From Sulfurimonas aquatica (lineage in GTDB: Bacteria; Campylobacterota; Campylobacteria; Campylobacterales; Sulfurimonadaceae): DNA of 64,000 bases. Location: contig NZ_CP046072.1 of NCBI RefSeq assembly GCF_017357825.1, positions 1,922,001 to 1,986,000 on the forward strand, in the 5' to 3' direction. The notes beneath the pieces are model-generated. The model was given only the letters and a program-made list of their open reading frames with translations, had not been told where the DNA came from and searched no databases. A program made the translations under genes and the position numbers. Shown here piece after piece: positions 28,304 through 38,104 of the stretch; positions within the stretch are counted from its first letter, which is position 1; the number at the start of each line of letters is the position of its first letter.

Positions 28304-31096
28304 CTATGCAACTTGGATATCTTCTTTTAATTTTTGAGATATTCCTAAAAGCCCTAATGGATCTATAGCCATGATAATCTGTCCATTTCCAAGAAGAGCG
28401 GTACCACTAAAGAGAGGGTGCCCTTCCATAATGCCAACAAGTGGTTTTTGTACAACGTCAAGTTGACCTAAGAACTCATTTACTACAACTGCGAGTAAGT
28501 TATTTTTAATGTTTAAGACAACAATAGAGAGTGGCTTATCTTCCATTTCATCTTCATTTAACATAGATTTTATAAAAAGAAGAGGAATAACATCACCCCT
28601 AATATAAACAAATGGCTCATTATGCAAGTACTCTATCTCTGAACGCTCTAGCTTAACAGTTTCAGATACGCTGTCCATTGGAATGCCATAGTGAATGCTA
28701 TTCATCTCAATATGTAATAAAGAGGTAACAGCCAAAGACATAGGAATAGCAAGAGTTATTACTGTGCCTTCATTTGCTTTTGTTGTAATACCAATGCTAC
28801 CTCCAAATCCTTCTATAGATTTTTTAACTACATCCATACCAACACCACGACCACTAAACTCAGTGATAGAATCAGATGTTGAAAGTCCTGGTAAAAGGAC
28901 TAACTCTGACATCTCTTTTTCACTTAGTGCATCAATTTGTTCTGATGTCATTAAACCTTTTTCTAAGACTTTAAATGCTACTTTTTCTACATTTATACCT
29001 GCACCATCATCAATTATTTCAATAATAATTCTATCTGATTGAGCATAAGCGTTTAAGCTAACAGAGCCCACAGGGTCCTTACCTTTTTGCTCACGAACAT
29101 CTGGCATCTCAACCCCATGGTCTAAAGAGTTCCTCATAATGTGGATTAATGGATCAGCAAGCATCTCTATCATGTTTTTATCTAACTTTGTCTCACCACC
29201 ATTCATCTCTAACTTGACTTTTTTACCAAGTGTTTTTGCTATGTCGCGGACAAGTTTTGGATATCTATCAAACACATAAGAGATTGGGAGCATTCTCATA
29301 CCCATAATCAGGTCTTGAAGTTGTTCTGATAAGCGGTTAATAAAGATGTACTTATCCATAATCTCGCGTTTAATTACCTCGTGAGTCATTGCAGCGACAT
29401 TATCGGCTAAATATGGGAGTGAATTTTTGGCAACAAGTAATTCTCCAACTACATTCATAAGACTATCTATAGACTCTTGGTCAATCTTAACAGTTTTACC
29501 AACGACAGACTTCTGCTTTTCTACTAACTCATCTTCTATTTTGAGGCTTTTAGATTTAACAATCTCTGGAGTATTCACAACTTCTACTATTGGTTCTTTC
29601 TCTATGACTCCAGTCTCTTCTAAAGGGTCAATTTCTGGCTCAATCTCAACTTCATCTATTTCTTCTTTGAAGACTTCTTTTAGCTCTTGAACTTCTGGTG
29701 CTTCATCTGTTAAACCTAAAGAGAGTTGTAAAAATGAAACTATTTCATCTTGAGTTTCTAAATGCGGCATCTCTGGAATGAATTTTCTCAGTCTCTCTAA
29801 AGTAGTCGATACTCTCAATAGATCTTCTTGGGATTCAATATGCTCAACTGCTTTATATTGTTGTTCTAAAATAGTCTGCACCGTTGTACGGATTTCATCG
29901 TTCATGATTATAGAAGGGGATTCATCTACAGGCTCAGTAATAGTAACTTCACTTTCTGACTCTATCTCTTTTTCTTCTTCTATCTCCACTGTCGCATCAA
30001 ATGACACTTCATCTTCTGTAGAAATATCTTGGCTATATGCTTGACCCATATAGAGTGTTTGAAAAAATGTTTTTAGTTTTGGAGTATCTGATTCATCCAT
30101 TAAGCCAACAATATCTAAAAATCTTTCAAGCTTAGCGTACTGAATTGTATCTACTCCAACAAGCTCCATAGAGTTTTTTACTTCATTTGCAATTGTTAAG
30201 AGATCAGAATTCTCAGTAACACTTGATAACTCTTTAAGAGAATCAATCTGAAGTCCAGTATCACCTTCTTGCGTAGCTAGTAGTGTACTAATGTCTAATG
30301 GTAAAAACTCTAGTTCATCTATAAAGTTAAACAATGAGTCTTCAATATCTTCATAAGAAGCATATATAAATGCAATTATTGATGTCTTTAGAAGTAAGCC
30401 CTCTTCATCTTCTGTTCCACTTAGGACTGATTTTGCGTTTTCGTCGCTCATGCAAGAGAAAACTCCAAAAACTTTATCTCCAAGTAAACTCAGAGTATAG
30501 ATAGGATCATTTCCATAAACCATACATGAGTCATCTACATCAAATAGTACTGCATAAAAATTACTATTTGAGCAGAACTCTTCATTGAGCTCAGAATTTT
30601 TAAATGGAACTTTAATAGAGTTAACTCCACGAAGTGTTTTCATTGGAACATTAAGTATAGACTCTAAATTTGAGACTAACTTAAATGGTAACTCCCAATT
30701 AGTTGCTGATTTTATCTCTTTACCCATTTGTGCACTCAAAGAACTAACTATTCTTTGAATTATTTCTTCATTAGCATCTACTATTTCACTTGTCTCTTCA
30801 GCCGCTTCAACAAGGTTTACAACTTCATCAAAAGCATCATATAGTGCTTCTACCATAGACTCTTTAAACTCTATCTTACCTCCTCTAAGCATATCTAAAA
30901 GATCTTCAGCATGATGTGTAATGTTTTTTATAGACTCAAAACCAACTATCCCACTTCCACCTTTTAATGTATGTGCCGCACGAAACACGGAGTTAAGAAG
31001 TTCTGGATCATCACCACCAATCTCACCAATATTTTGATCTATAAAGGCTAAATTCTCTCTAGCTTCACTTAAAAACTGTTCTAATAATGGATCCAT
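28304..31096 (-). CDS. cheA: Chemotaxis histidine kinase CheA
   Basis: A 930-residue CheA. The N-terminal Hpt domain has the phosphorylation site H42 in AAHTLKGGSG. A long variable region (about 130-520, with an acidic linker rich in Glu and Val) follows, then the dimerisation helices (GKTVKIDQESIDSLMNVVGELLVAKN), the kinase domain (N box HIMRNSLDHGVE, DDGAGI, GRGVGMDVVK) and a C-terminal CheW-like domain. It is longer than E. coli CheA (654) because of the Hpt-to-dimer region, and has no fused receiver. It should phosphorylate the two separate CheY proteins and CheB in the same operon. Confidence 0.95.
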   Translation of the reverse strand: MDPLLEQFLSEARENLAFIDQNIGEIGGDDPELLNSVFRAAHTLKGGSGIVGFESIKNITHHAEDLLDMLRGGKIEFKESMVEALYDAFDEVVNLVEAAEETSEIVDANEEIIQRIVSSLSAQMGKEIKSATNWELPFKLVSNLESILNVPMKTLRGVNSIKVPFKNSELNEEFCSNSNFYAVLFDVDDSCMVYGNDPIYTLSLLGDKVFGVFSCMSDENAKSVLSGTEDEEGLLLKTSIIAFIYASYEDIEDSLFNFIDELEFLPLDISTLLATQEGDTGLQIDSLKELSSVTENSDLLTIANEVKNSMELVGVDTIQYAKLERFLDIVGLMDESDTPKLKTFFQTLYMGQAYSQDISTEDEVSFDATVEIEEEKEIESESEVTITEPVDESPSIIMNDEIRTTVQTILEQQYKAVEHIESQEDLLRVSTTLERLRKFIPEMPHLETQDEIVSFLQLSLGLTDEAPEVQELKEVFKEEIDEVEIEPEIDPLEETGVIEKEPIVEVVNTPEIVKSKSLKIEDELVEKQKSVVGKTVKIDQESIDSLMNVVGELLVAKNSLPYLADNVAAMTHEVIKREIMDKYIFINRLSEQLQDLIMGMRMLPISYVFDRYPKLVRDIAKTLGKKVKLEMNGGETKLDKNMIEMLADPLIHIMRNSLDHGVEMPDVREQKGKDPVGSVSLNAYAQSDRIIIEIIDDGAGINVEKVAFKVLEKGLMTSEQIDALSEKEMSELVLLPGLSTSDSITEFSGRGVGMDVVKKSIEGFGGSIGITTKANEGTVITLAIPMSLAVTSLLHIEMNSIHYGIPMDSVSETVKLERSEIEYLHNEPFVYIRGDVIPLLFIKSMLNEDEMEDKPLSIVVLNIKNNLLAVVVNEFLGQLDVVQKPLVGIMEGHPLFSGTALLGNGQIIMAIDPLGLLGISQKLKEDIQVA

Positions 31097-31105
31097 AATT
31101 TCTCC

Positions 31106-31471
31106 TTAACTCTTAATTAAAATATCAACATATGCTTGAAGCTGGTCTGGTTTAATAGGCTTAGTTTCAAAAAGGTTAGCACCAACTTTATAAGCATTAA
31201 TTTTATCTTCTTCTTTTGCTTGCGTTGTAACCATAATTATCGGTACAGTTTTGTTACTTTCTTGCTTTCTTAAATCTTTTATAAAAGAATACCCATCCAT
31301 AATTGGCATATTGACATCAACAAGGTATAGATCTATTTTAGTGCCTAAACTCTTCTCTAAAGCTTCCATACCATTTTCAGCTTCTACTATCTCTAGACCC
31401 ATGGCTTTTAATATTGAACCGTGGTAATTTCTTACCGTTTTTGAATCATCTACGACCATGACTGTTGCCAT
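31106..31471 (-). CDS. cheY: CheY-like response regulator (next to cheA)
   Basis: A 121-residue stand-alone receiver. Acidic pocket D8-D9, phospho-acceptor D52 (LVDVNMPIMDG), switch T83 (IIMVTTQ) and K104 (ETKPI) are all in place, so it should be phosphorylatable by CheA. It lies between cheA and the CheZ-like gene. Whether it acts on flagella, pili or another output is unknown. Confidence 0.92.
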   Translation of the reverse strand: MATVMVVDDSKTVRNYHGSILKAMGLEIVEAENGMEALEKSLGTKIDLYLVDVNMPIMDGYSFIKDLRKQESNKTVPIIMVTTQAKEEDKINAYKVGANLFETKPIKPDQLQAYVDILIKS

Positions 31472-31480
31472 TGTATTCTC

Positions 31481-31879
31481 CTAAAAAAATTCTATTTCAT
31501 CATCTGAACTGTCTTGTGAAAACTTTCCAGAGAATCTGTTATTTTTATCTTTTGCTTTTTCCAAGGTATCTGTTAATTTTTCCTGTAACTTTACCATGCT
31601 CTGCTCAGTTAAACTTTCATCACTCTCATAAGAAGTAGTAAACCTATTCATACTACTTTTCATACTATCAATAGCTTCTATTGTAGCACTAAGTTGTTGG
31701 GTAATAATATCTTGATATTGAAATGCACTAGATAGCTTATCATCAATCTCAAGACTATTTTCTTCCATAAATGTGCTCATATTCATTAAAGAATCATTGG
31801 ATAACTTTATAACATTCTCTTCTACACTTTTTATATGTGTTAAAAGTTCATCTACACACTTAAGAATTACCATCTCCAT
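31481..31879 (-). CDS. CheZ-like CheY phosphatase (remote homologue)
   Basis: A 132-residue, all-helical protein with no Pfam-level match I would assert. The sequence SAFQYQDIITQQLSATIEAID (residues 51-71) resembles the CheZ catalytic helix (FQDLTGQ type), giving Q56-D57 as candidate catalytic residues. The C-terminus ends in an acidic-aromatic tail (DDEIEFF), comparable in position to the CheY-binding peptide of CheZ. Remote CheZ proteins of this kind are known from Helicobacter. It sits between two cheY genes, which fits a phosphatase. The alternative is an unknown helical adaptor. Confidence 0.6.
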   Translation of the reverse strand: MEMVILKCVDELLTHIKSVEENVIKLSNDSLMNMSTFMEENSLEIDDKLSSAFQYQDIITQQLSATIEAIDSMKSSMNRFTTSYESDESLTEQSMVKLQEKLTDTLEKAKDKNNRFSGKFSQDSSDDEIEFF

Positions 31880-31883
31880 TCTC

Positions 31884-32258
31884 TTAAGCCGGTAATCTTA
31901 AAACTCTAGTTATTGCTTGTTTTAACTGTGCAGGATTAAATGGCTTAACGATCCAACCTGTAAGACCTAATGCTTTACCTTGCTGCTTAAGCTCAGGCTT
32001 TGTTTCAGTCGTGAGCATAAGAGTAGGCGTTCTTTTTGTTGAGGGTACGCCTCGCAGTCCTTCTAAAAATTCAAAACCATTCATACCCGGCATATTTAGA
32101 TCTGTAATAATTAAATCAGGTATCATTCCCGCTTTTATTTCCGCTAATGCAACCTCTGCCTGTGTGTACTGCTTCACTTCTATTGGCATAGAATTTGTAA
32201 CCATTCTAGTTGAAGCTAGAGCTGTTTCACTATCATCTACAAATATTACTAATGGCAT
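31884..32258 (-). CDS. cheY: CheY-like response regulator (second copy)
   Basis: A 124-residue receiver with D8-D9, phospho-acceptor D53 (IITDLNMPGMNG), T84 (MLTTET) and K105 (IVKPF). It differs clearly from the other CheY and has more basic and Gly-rich surfaces, so the two probably have different targets, for example one signalling output and one phosphate sink. It is separated from cheR by 10 bp and from the CheZ-like gene by 4 bp. Confidence 0.92.
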   Translation of the reverse strand: MPLVIFVDDSETALASTRMVTNSMPIEVKQYTQAEVALAEIKAGMIPDLIITDLNMPGMNGFEFLEGLRGVPSTKRTPTLMLTTETKPELKQQGKALGLTGWIVKPFNPAQLKQAITRVLRLPA

Positions 32259-32268
32259 TCTTATTCTC

Positions 32269-33099
32269 CTATTTTTGATAAATTAAAGTATTTTCTATTT
32301 TTTTTGCATTAAAAACTGATACTATGCGACTCATATATTCAGCATGTCCTAAAAGGACATAACCATCAGGGTTCAACATATCATAAAAGGTCATCGCGAC
32401 CTCTTTTCTTGAAGCATCATCAAAATATATCAACATATTTCTTGAAAAAATAACATCAAATTTTCCAAGTTTTCTCATCTGTACCTTATCAAATACATTT
32501 GCTACTTGAAAATCTACTGAATCTAAAAGATCATCCCTTAAACTATAGTCTAAACCTTTTTTAACAAACCACTTTCCTAATATATTCTTTGGTATAGCAT
32601 GGATAGCACGCTCGCTATATTTAGCATCTTTTGCTTTTTTGATAACAGTAGAATCAATATCTATACCTACTACCTCAATATCACGCTTTTGGACTATATT
32701 TCTCTCTTCTAAAATATGTAAAACTATAGAGTAAGGCTCTTCCCCAGTTGAACAGGGAGCTGATAAAATCCTTATGGGTCTATCTGATTTGATACTAGCA
32801 TGAAGTTCAGCCAAGATATTATTTGCAAGTACTTCAAACTGATCTTTCTCTCTAAAGAAATATGTTTCATTTACTGTAACTGCATTCATAAGCTCTTGAA
32901 ACTCTAAACCACTCTTATCATCAAAACGCAGCTTAAAAAAATATTTTCTAAATGTATCAAATTCAAGTTTACTTGAACGCTGCTCTACATATTTGGCAAG
33001 TTTTTCATAGTGCTTATCTTCTTCAAGATGAATTCCACTTTTTCTATATATAAACTCTCCAATTTTTACAAAATTTTCTGTTGATAATAGATAGCCCAT
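32269..33099 (-). CDS. cheR: Chemotaxis protein methyltransferase CheR
   Basis: A 276-residue SAM-dependent glutamate O-methyltransferase for receptor adaptation. It has the N-terminal helical domain with AVTVNETYFFREKDQF, the SAM site RILSAPCSTGEEPYSI, DIDSTVIKKAK and FSRNMLIYFD. No C-terminal pentapeptide-binding or TPR extension is present. Its partner CheB lies two genes upstream and the likely substrate is the tandem receptor at 36195. Confidence 0.94.
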   Translation of the reverse strand: MGYLLSTENFVKIGEFIYRKSGIHLEEDKHYEKLAKYVEQRSSKLEFDTFRKYFFKLRFDDKSGLEFQELMNAVTVNETYFFREKDQFEVLANNILAELHASIKSDRPIRILSAPCSTGEEPYSIVLHILEERNIVQKRDIEVVGIDIDSTVIKKAKDAKYSERAIHAIPKNILGKWFVKKGLDYSLRDDLLDSVDFQVANVFDKVQMRKLGKFDVIFSRNMLIYFDDASRKEVAMTFYDMLNPDGYVLLGHAEYMSRIVSVFNAKKIENTLIYQK

Positions 33100-33102
33100 A
33101 TC

Positions 33103-33726
33103 TTATCCCTTAATCATCTTCACAGCACCATCTACTGCAAATTGAACATAAAACTCACCAGCGAAACGCTCTTTTAAAGACTCTAAAAGAGGAATATCTT
33201 CTTCCTCTCCAATTTCAGCCATATAATCAACTGCTGTCATAGCTACGTTAATCTCTTGTTCGGTCTCTAAAAGTTCCACAAGCATATCACGAGATTCAGA
33301 AAAATTCACATCACCGAGAACATTAATGGCAAAAATTCTTAAGTCTTTATCATCACCAATAAGAAACTTAATAATATAGTACCTTATAGAGTCACCAAAA
33401 TCTCTTAACATTGAAATTCCAAGATTTCGTACATATGCATTCTCTAAACGCAAAAGATCCATAATTTTCTCTATTGGTGCCTCATTGGAGTCCATATTCG
33501 AAATTACTGATGCAACCTTTGTAGAGAGCTTTTTATCTGCATCTTCATTGTTTATATACTCGATTAAATATTCTCCTCCACCATGAAACTTTATAATTTC
33601 TTCTATAACATACACTTTTTCATCAAAGTCAGTGCTCGTTTCAAAAAAATATTTTGCATCTTCAATGTTTGTAAAAGTTGGTAACTCTTTTATCTCTTGT
33701 TCAACATGTTTTTTAATTAAAGCCAT
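33103..33726 (-). CDS. HEAT-repeat-like protein
   Basis: A 207-residue helical protein with HEAT/PBS-lyase-type repeats in the middle and end (AYVRNLGISMLRDFGDS, LRIFAINVLGDVNFSESRDMLVELLE, VAMTAVDYMAEIGEEEDIPLLESL). HEAT repeats usually act as protein-binding scaffolds. It sits between cheB (10 bp) and cheR (3 bp), so a role in receptor modification or array assembly is inferred. HEAT-containing members are known in some che clusters but have no assigned mechanism. Confidence 0.75.
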   Translation of the reverse strand: MALIKKHVEQEIKELPTFTNIEDAKYFFETSTDFDEKVYVIEEIIKFHGGGEYLIEYINNEDADKKLSTKVASVISNMDSNEAPIEKIMDLLRLENAYVRNLGISMLRDFGDSIRYYIIKFLIGDDKDLRIFAINVLGDVNFSESRDMLVELLETEQEINVAMTAVDYMAEIGEEEDIPLLESLKERFAGEFYVQFAVDGAVKMIKG

Positions 33727-33736
33727 TCTCTTTCCC

Positions 33737-34813
33737 CTACCTTAGAGTCACAATTTTTTTTAAAATAGCAAGAAAATCAAGTTGCTCAAGTACCCCGCCC
33801 CTCTCATATGCTTCTTTTGGCATACCATAGATAGTTGCACTATTTTCACTTTCACCTATTGTGTATGCTCCAGCTTTTTTAAGTTCTACCATCGCATCTG
33901 CACCATCATCACCAATACCTGTTAATATAACGCCAACGATCTTCTTTGCATCAAATATTTTTAACGAACTATGCATCATCGCATTTACACTAGGTTGAAA
34001 AAAGCTACTACCCTTGTTTTTATCTTCATAAATTACTATTTTTCCTGATACTTTTTTTCTAAAGGTTAAATGAACACCTCCACGAGCTACATAAATATTT
34101 CCAGGTACTACTTCCATACCATTTTGAGTCTCATAAACAGGCAGAGGGCTTGCTCTATCTAAACGCTCTGCAAATGCTTTTGAGAAGTGTTCTGGCATAT
34201 GTTGCACTATGCAGATTGGATATTTATAACTTGATGGAACATGTGTACATATCTGCTCAATCAGACCCGGTCCTCCAGTAGAAGAACCAATTAAAACGAT
34301 TTTTTCAATCTCTTTTGTTGAAGAAACTGGGGCTTCTTTTCTTAATTCTGATTCTTTTCTAGTAACAAGTCTTCTTCTTTCTCGAGTTGCTGGTCTAAGT
34401 AAGTTTCTTTTTAATCTTCTAATCGAAATTTTACTTAACAGCTGAACTTTTTCAAGTATCTCTTCACGATTTTCATTTTTTCCAACATTCATTGTACCTG
34501 GTTTAGCAATATAATCAATGGCACCAAGCTCTAATGCTTCCATGGTAGTTGGGGCATCCTCTTTTGTTAGAGAACTTACCATTAATATAGGAGTAGCTTG
34601 TTTCTGCATAATCTGACGAGTTGCTTCTAATCCATCCATTATGGGCATATTTATGTCCATGGTTATGATATCGTATTGAAAAGATGTTGCCTTCTCAACT
34701 GCTTCGTGGCCATTTTTAGCAAAATCAATATTAAAATCTAAAGTTGATATAATCTCTTTGAGTTGTTTTCTTACAAGTGCAGAGTCGTCAACTATTAATA
34801 TGTTTTTACTCAT
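33737..34813 (-). CDS. cheB: Chemotaxis methylesterase/deamidase CheB
   Basis: A 358-residue CheB: an N-terminal receiver (D9-D10, phospho-acceptor D53 in TMDINMPIMDG), a linker rich in Arg and Ser (about 130-170), and the esterase domain with the catalytic serine in IGSSTGGPG, the catalytic histidine in QHMPEHFSKAFAERL and the aspartate in TGIGDDGADAM. CheA phosphorylation would activate demethylation of the receptor. Its ATG overlaps the stop of the triple CheW gene. Confidence 0.95.
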   Translation of the reverse strand: MSKNILIVDDSALVRKQLKEIISTLDFNIDFAKNGHEAVEKATSFQYDIITMDINMPIMDGLEATRQIMQKQATPILMVSSLTKEDAPTTMEALELGAIDYIAKPGTMNVGKNENREEILEKVQLLSKISIRRLKRNLLRPATRERRRLVTRKESELRKEAPVSSTKEIEKIVLIGSSTGGPGLIEQICTHVPSSYKYPICIVQHMPEHFSKAFAERLDRASPLPVYETQNGMEVVPGNIYVARGGVHLTFRKKVSGKIVIYEDKNKGSSFFQPSVNAMMHSSLKIFDAKKIVGVILTGIGDDGADAMVELKKAGAYTIGESENSATIYGMPKEAYERGGVLEQLDFLAILKKIVTLR

Positions 34814-36177
34814 TAATACTTTCCTTGAAGAATTTTTTCTACATCCATAGAGAGGACTAATCTCTTTCCATTATCTAGGTGGAGTATATTGTCAAAATAG
34901 TTATCGGCTTCTTCTTTAATCTCATCCTCTTTTACACTCAAGATATCACTTACACTATCGACAACAAATCCTATTCTAGTATCATCTATATTACATATAA
35001 TAATTTTAGAGTCCTCAGTAACTGATCTCGTAATATGCAACTTATCAAAAAGAGAGACTATAGTAACTATTTGACCTCTGATATTTATTATTCCATCAAT
35101 AAATTTATCCGTAAAAGCTATCTTAGTTGAAGGAATCATATCGATAATTTCATCTACATATTCAATATTAAAAGCATACTCTTTAGAAGCAAGTCTAAAT
35201 ACGATAACCTCCATCGCATAGACTTGAGAATTCTCTTGAAGAGTACTCTTATCTTTAGATTCAATATATGCATCATTCTCTTTAAGTATCTGCTGTATAA
35301 CTTCATGATTAAAAAATGAAATCAATGACTCATTCTCATGAATAACACCTGCTATCTTGCGGATTTGCGACTTCTCATTATGAAAGTACTCTATATCCTT
35401 TTTATTATAATTTTTAATATCTATAATAGAATCAATATAGAGTGCAATTTTTTTATCGCCGCAAGAGACCACTAAAATTCTATTTGTGTCACTATGCTTT
35501 GCTTCAAATCCATAATAGACTCTCAAATCTATAACCATTAAGAGTTCGTCTCTTAATGTTATAAGACCAAGTACCTCACTAGACGTTCCAGCAATTTGAG
35601 TGTAGTCACACTCAGCAAGAATAATCTCTTGGAGATAATCAATATCTAGAGCATATTTCTCTCTTGACATAGAAAATATCAAAAATCTTTGAGAATCCTC
35701 TTCTTTAGCAATCTTATTTTTAATTTTTCCTGAGTGAATCTCTTTTGATCTTATATCAATCTTGTTTATCTTACTAAAAAGTCTACTTAAGGATAAAACT
35801 TGAACAAGAGTGTTTTTATATTTGTATATCCCAACTACAGGGTCATCTTTGTCATCTAAGTATTCAATCCTATCTTGTTGAACTTCTACAGTATTATATA
35901 CAGTACTCACCAGAAGAGCATTAGAAGAGTACTCTTCATTCAAGCTAATAATTCTGCTTGAATTTGCTTCAATATCGACTTCACTTAAACCTAATAGTAA
36001 ATTCATATCCACCATAGAAACAACGCTTCCACTCACTGAGCACAAACCTCTTACTCCAGATGGACGTAGGGGAAGAGGCATTAATGATGGGACTCTAGAA
36101 ATCTGGTTTACCTCATCAATGGGTATACCATAACTCTCATGAGCATTCTTTACTATTAAAATCTCTTCAATTAGCAT
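34813..36177 (-). CDS. CheW-family adaptor with three CheW domains in tandem
   Basis: 454 residues, three successive CheW-like modules: about 1-140 (EEILIVKNAHESYGIPIDEV, VRGLCSVSGSVVSMVDMNLLLG), 165-310 (FLIFSMSREKYALDIDYLQEII, VLGLITLRDELLMVIDLRVYYG) and 322-454 (VIVFRLASKEYAFNIEYVDEII, IDGIINIRGQIVTIVSLFDKL). There is no CheV-type receiver. The operon also encodes a CheW-CZB protein and CheA's own CheW domain, so this one could cross-link receptors or hexagonal rings. It lies directly after the soluble receptor gene. Confidence 0.85.
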   Translation of the reverse strand: MLIEEILIVKNAHESYGIPIDEVNQISRVPSLMPLPLRPSGVRGLCSVSGSVVSMVDMNLLLGLSEVDIEANSSRIISLNEEYSSNALLVSTVYNTVEVQQDRIEYLDDKDDPVVGIYKYKNTLVQVLSLSRLFSKINKIDIRSKEIHSGKIKNKIAKEEDSQRFLIFSMSREKYALDIDYLQEIILAECDYTQIAGTSSEVLGLITLRDELLMVIDLRVYYGFEAKHSDTNRILVVSCGDKKIALYIDSIIDIKNYNKKDIEYFHNEKSQIRKIAGVIHENESLISFFNHEVIQQILKENDAYIESKDKSTLQENSQVYAMEVIVFRLASKEYAFNIEYVDEIIDMIPSTKIAFTDKFIDGIINIRGQIVTIVSLFDKLHITRSVTEDSKIIICNIDDTRIGFVVDSVSDILSVKEDEIKEEADNYFDNILHLDNGKRLVLSMDVEKILQGKY

Positions 36178-36194
36178 AGTTTACACCTACTTTT

Positions 36195-38087
36195 TTAACC
36201 TTGCTGAAGTTCATCAGCCATAACGGCCAACTCTTCTACGCCTTCTCCAATATGAGTAACAGTATCTATAATTAATTCACTTGCCTTACGTGATTCCATA
36301 GCATTTCTAGCACTAAGCTCAACAGCTTTTTGAATCTCGTTAATTCCAATCATCACCTGATTCATACCTTCTAGATTTTGATCATTTGCAGCCTTAAGGC
36401 CCGTATATTTATCTAGTAAATCAACTAGCATATCAGTAATCGTAACAATGTCCTCAACCAAAGAGTTAATATTTGTCTCTTCTAAACCTTGCGAATGTAA
36501 AAGATCACTCCAGTCACCCTTAACAGTATCAATCTCAGAGTTCATAGATTCAACGATATCATTAATTTTTTCAGTATTTGATTCTGAGTCTTTAGCAAGA
36601 TTTCTAATGTCAGCACTTACAACAGCAAAACCTTTGCCAAAATCACCTGCACGAGCAGCTTCGATTGAACCACTAATGGCAAGCATATTAAGCTGAACAA
36701 TCGAGTTTGATATATTTCCAACTGTTTTATCAACACTTTTTGTCTCTTTAACAATCACATTTAACTCAGAAGCAGCACTATTTCCTTGTGCTATGGAGTC
36801 TGCAAATGAAGTTTTAATTCCAATAACTGATGATTTAAGTTCATTAAAAGATATTTTTAAAAGATCGAAATTTCTTCTTGCTATCTCTATAAGTTTATCT
36901 ATATCTTTAGCTGTAAGAAGCCCTGATTGAATTAACTCTTTATTATTTAACGCACTCTGGTTTGTACTTTGCGAAGCCTCTTCCATTTGATTTAATGAAG
37001 CAGTAACATCTTCAAGTGCATTTTGAATGTCATCCATAGAACCACTAATAGTATCAGCACTTAATGCTATATCTTCAGCGGACTTCATAGTGTCTGTAGA
37101 GTATTTTAACTCTTCAGCTAGATTAGACAACTCTTTGATGTCATCTTCTGTTTGAGAGAGTGCATCTGACTGTATCTCTATAGAGTTGAGTGTAGTTTCA
37201 ACTGAAAGGGCAATTTGAGATGATGCCACAGCAATCTCTTGCGAACCGGCATTAATCTTATCTATAGAGTTTCCAAGTTGACTTGTATATGAGCCTATAC
37301 TTCTAGATGCTTCAACAGAATAGACTGCTATTTTAGTCAACTCTTCCATCTTAAGACTTAACTCATTTCCTTTACTACCATTATCAGCGATAATATTTGT
37401 CGTAGAGCCTATGCTTCTGATGATACTATCTATGCTACTTTGAATTTTATTTACAAGTTCAGAAATAAACTCAGCATTTTTTTCACTCTCTCCAGCTAAC
37501 GAACGAGTCTCATCTGCAACAACGGCAAAACCTTTACCATGCTCTTTTGCACGCGATGCTTCAATAGCTGCGTTTAATGCTAGTAAGTTAGTTTGGTCTG
37601 CAATCTTTGCAATAAATCCAACTGCATTACCAATATTTTGAGAAGACTCTTTGAGCTCTTCACTCTTTGTTGAAGACTCTTTTGCCACATTTACAGCGGT
37701 CGCCATTCTATCAACGGAGGTATTGATTTTATTTACTGCGGCCATGATATTATCACCTGCAGCTAGAGTAGAGTTTGTTACACTCTCTATAGTTGAAGCC
37801 ATTCGTCCAATGTTAGTGTTTATGCCTTTGACGTTTGAGAGAGCTTGCTCACTCGCGCCACTATTCTCTTCAGCTGCTGTTGCAATTTGCTCCATTGAAG
37901 ATTTCAACTCTTCTATTGCACTTACACTCTCTTGAGCATTTTCTAAAATACTCATCGAAACACCAGCAATGCTCTCACTAATTTGTTGTTGTTTAGCTAA
38001 TGTTCTCTGTTTTCGTTTATCAGTTCCCGAACTAGGAGCTATTACTGCTGAAGATGTGCCCGAACCACTTTTTTTCATTAATGCCAT
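36195..38087 (-). CDS. Soluble chemoreceptor with two signalling domains in tandem
   Basis: A 630-residue methyl-accepting chemotaxis protein without a membrane helix, signal peptide or ligand domain; almost all is coiled coil. The first hairpin tip (about 160-200) is canonical ([22 protein letters not shown], then [18 protein letters not shown]). A second tip at about 460-500 is related but altered ([20 protein letters not shown], then [18 protein letters not shown], missing the canonical [10 protein letters not shown] start). It would therefore sit in the cytoplasm and take input from partners such as the PAS protein encoded 17 bp upstream. Confidence 0.88.
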   Translation of the reverse strand: MALMKKSGSGTSSAVIAPSSGTDKRKQRTLAKQQQISESIAGVSMSILENAQESVSAIEELKSSMEQIATAAEENSGASEQALSNVKGINTNIGRMASTIESVTNSTLAAGDNIMAAVNKINTSVDRMATAVNVAKESSTKSEELKESSQNIGNAVGFIAKIADQTNLLALNAAIEASRAKEHGKGFAVVADETRSLAGESEKNAEFISELVNKIQSSIDSIIRSIGSTTNIIADNGSKGNELSLKMEELTKIAVYSVEASRSIGSYTSQLGNSIDKINAGSQEIAVASSQIALSVETTLNSIEIQSDALSQTEDDIKELSNLAEELKYSTDTMKSAEDIALSADTISGSMDDIQNALEDVTASLNQMEEASQSTNQSALNNKELIQSGLLTAKDIDKLIEIARRNFDLLKISFNELKSSVIGIKTSFADSIAQGNSAASELNVIVKETKSVDKTVGNISNSIVQLNMLAISGSIEAARAGDFGKGFAVVSADIRNLAKDSESNTEKINDIVESMNSEIDTVKGDWSDLLHSQGLEETNINSLVEDIVTITDMLVDLLDKYTGLKAANDQNLEGMNQVMIGINEIQKAVELSARNAMESRKASELIIDTVTHIGEGVEELAVMADELQQG

Positions 38088-38104
38088 TATAAAATCCTTT
38101 TATC

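Noticed and set aside
28695-30044. Plus-strand open frames inside cheA
   Set aside because: They are Ser/Thr-rich antisense translations of an acidic coding region, without start signals.
31481-31879. A methyl-accepting protein fragment
   Set aside because: It is helical but has none of the MCP tip residues; CheZ-like features fit better.
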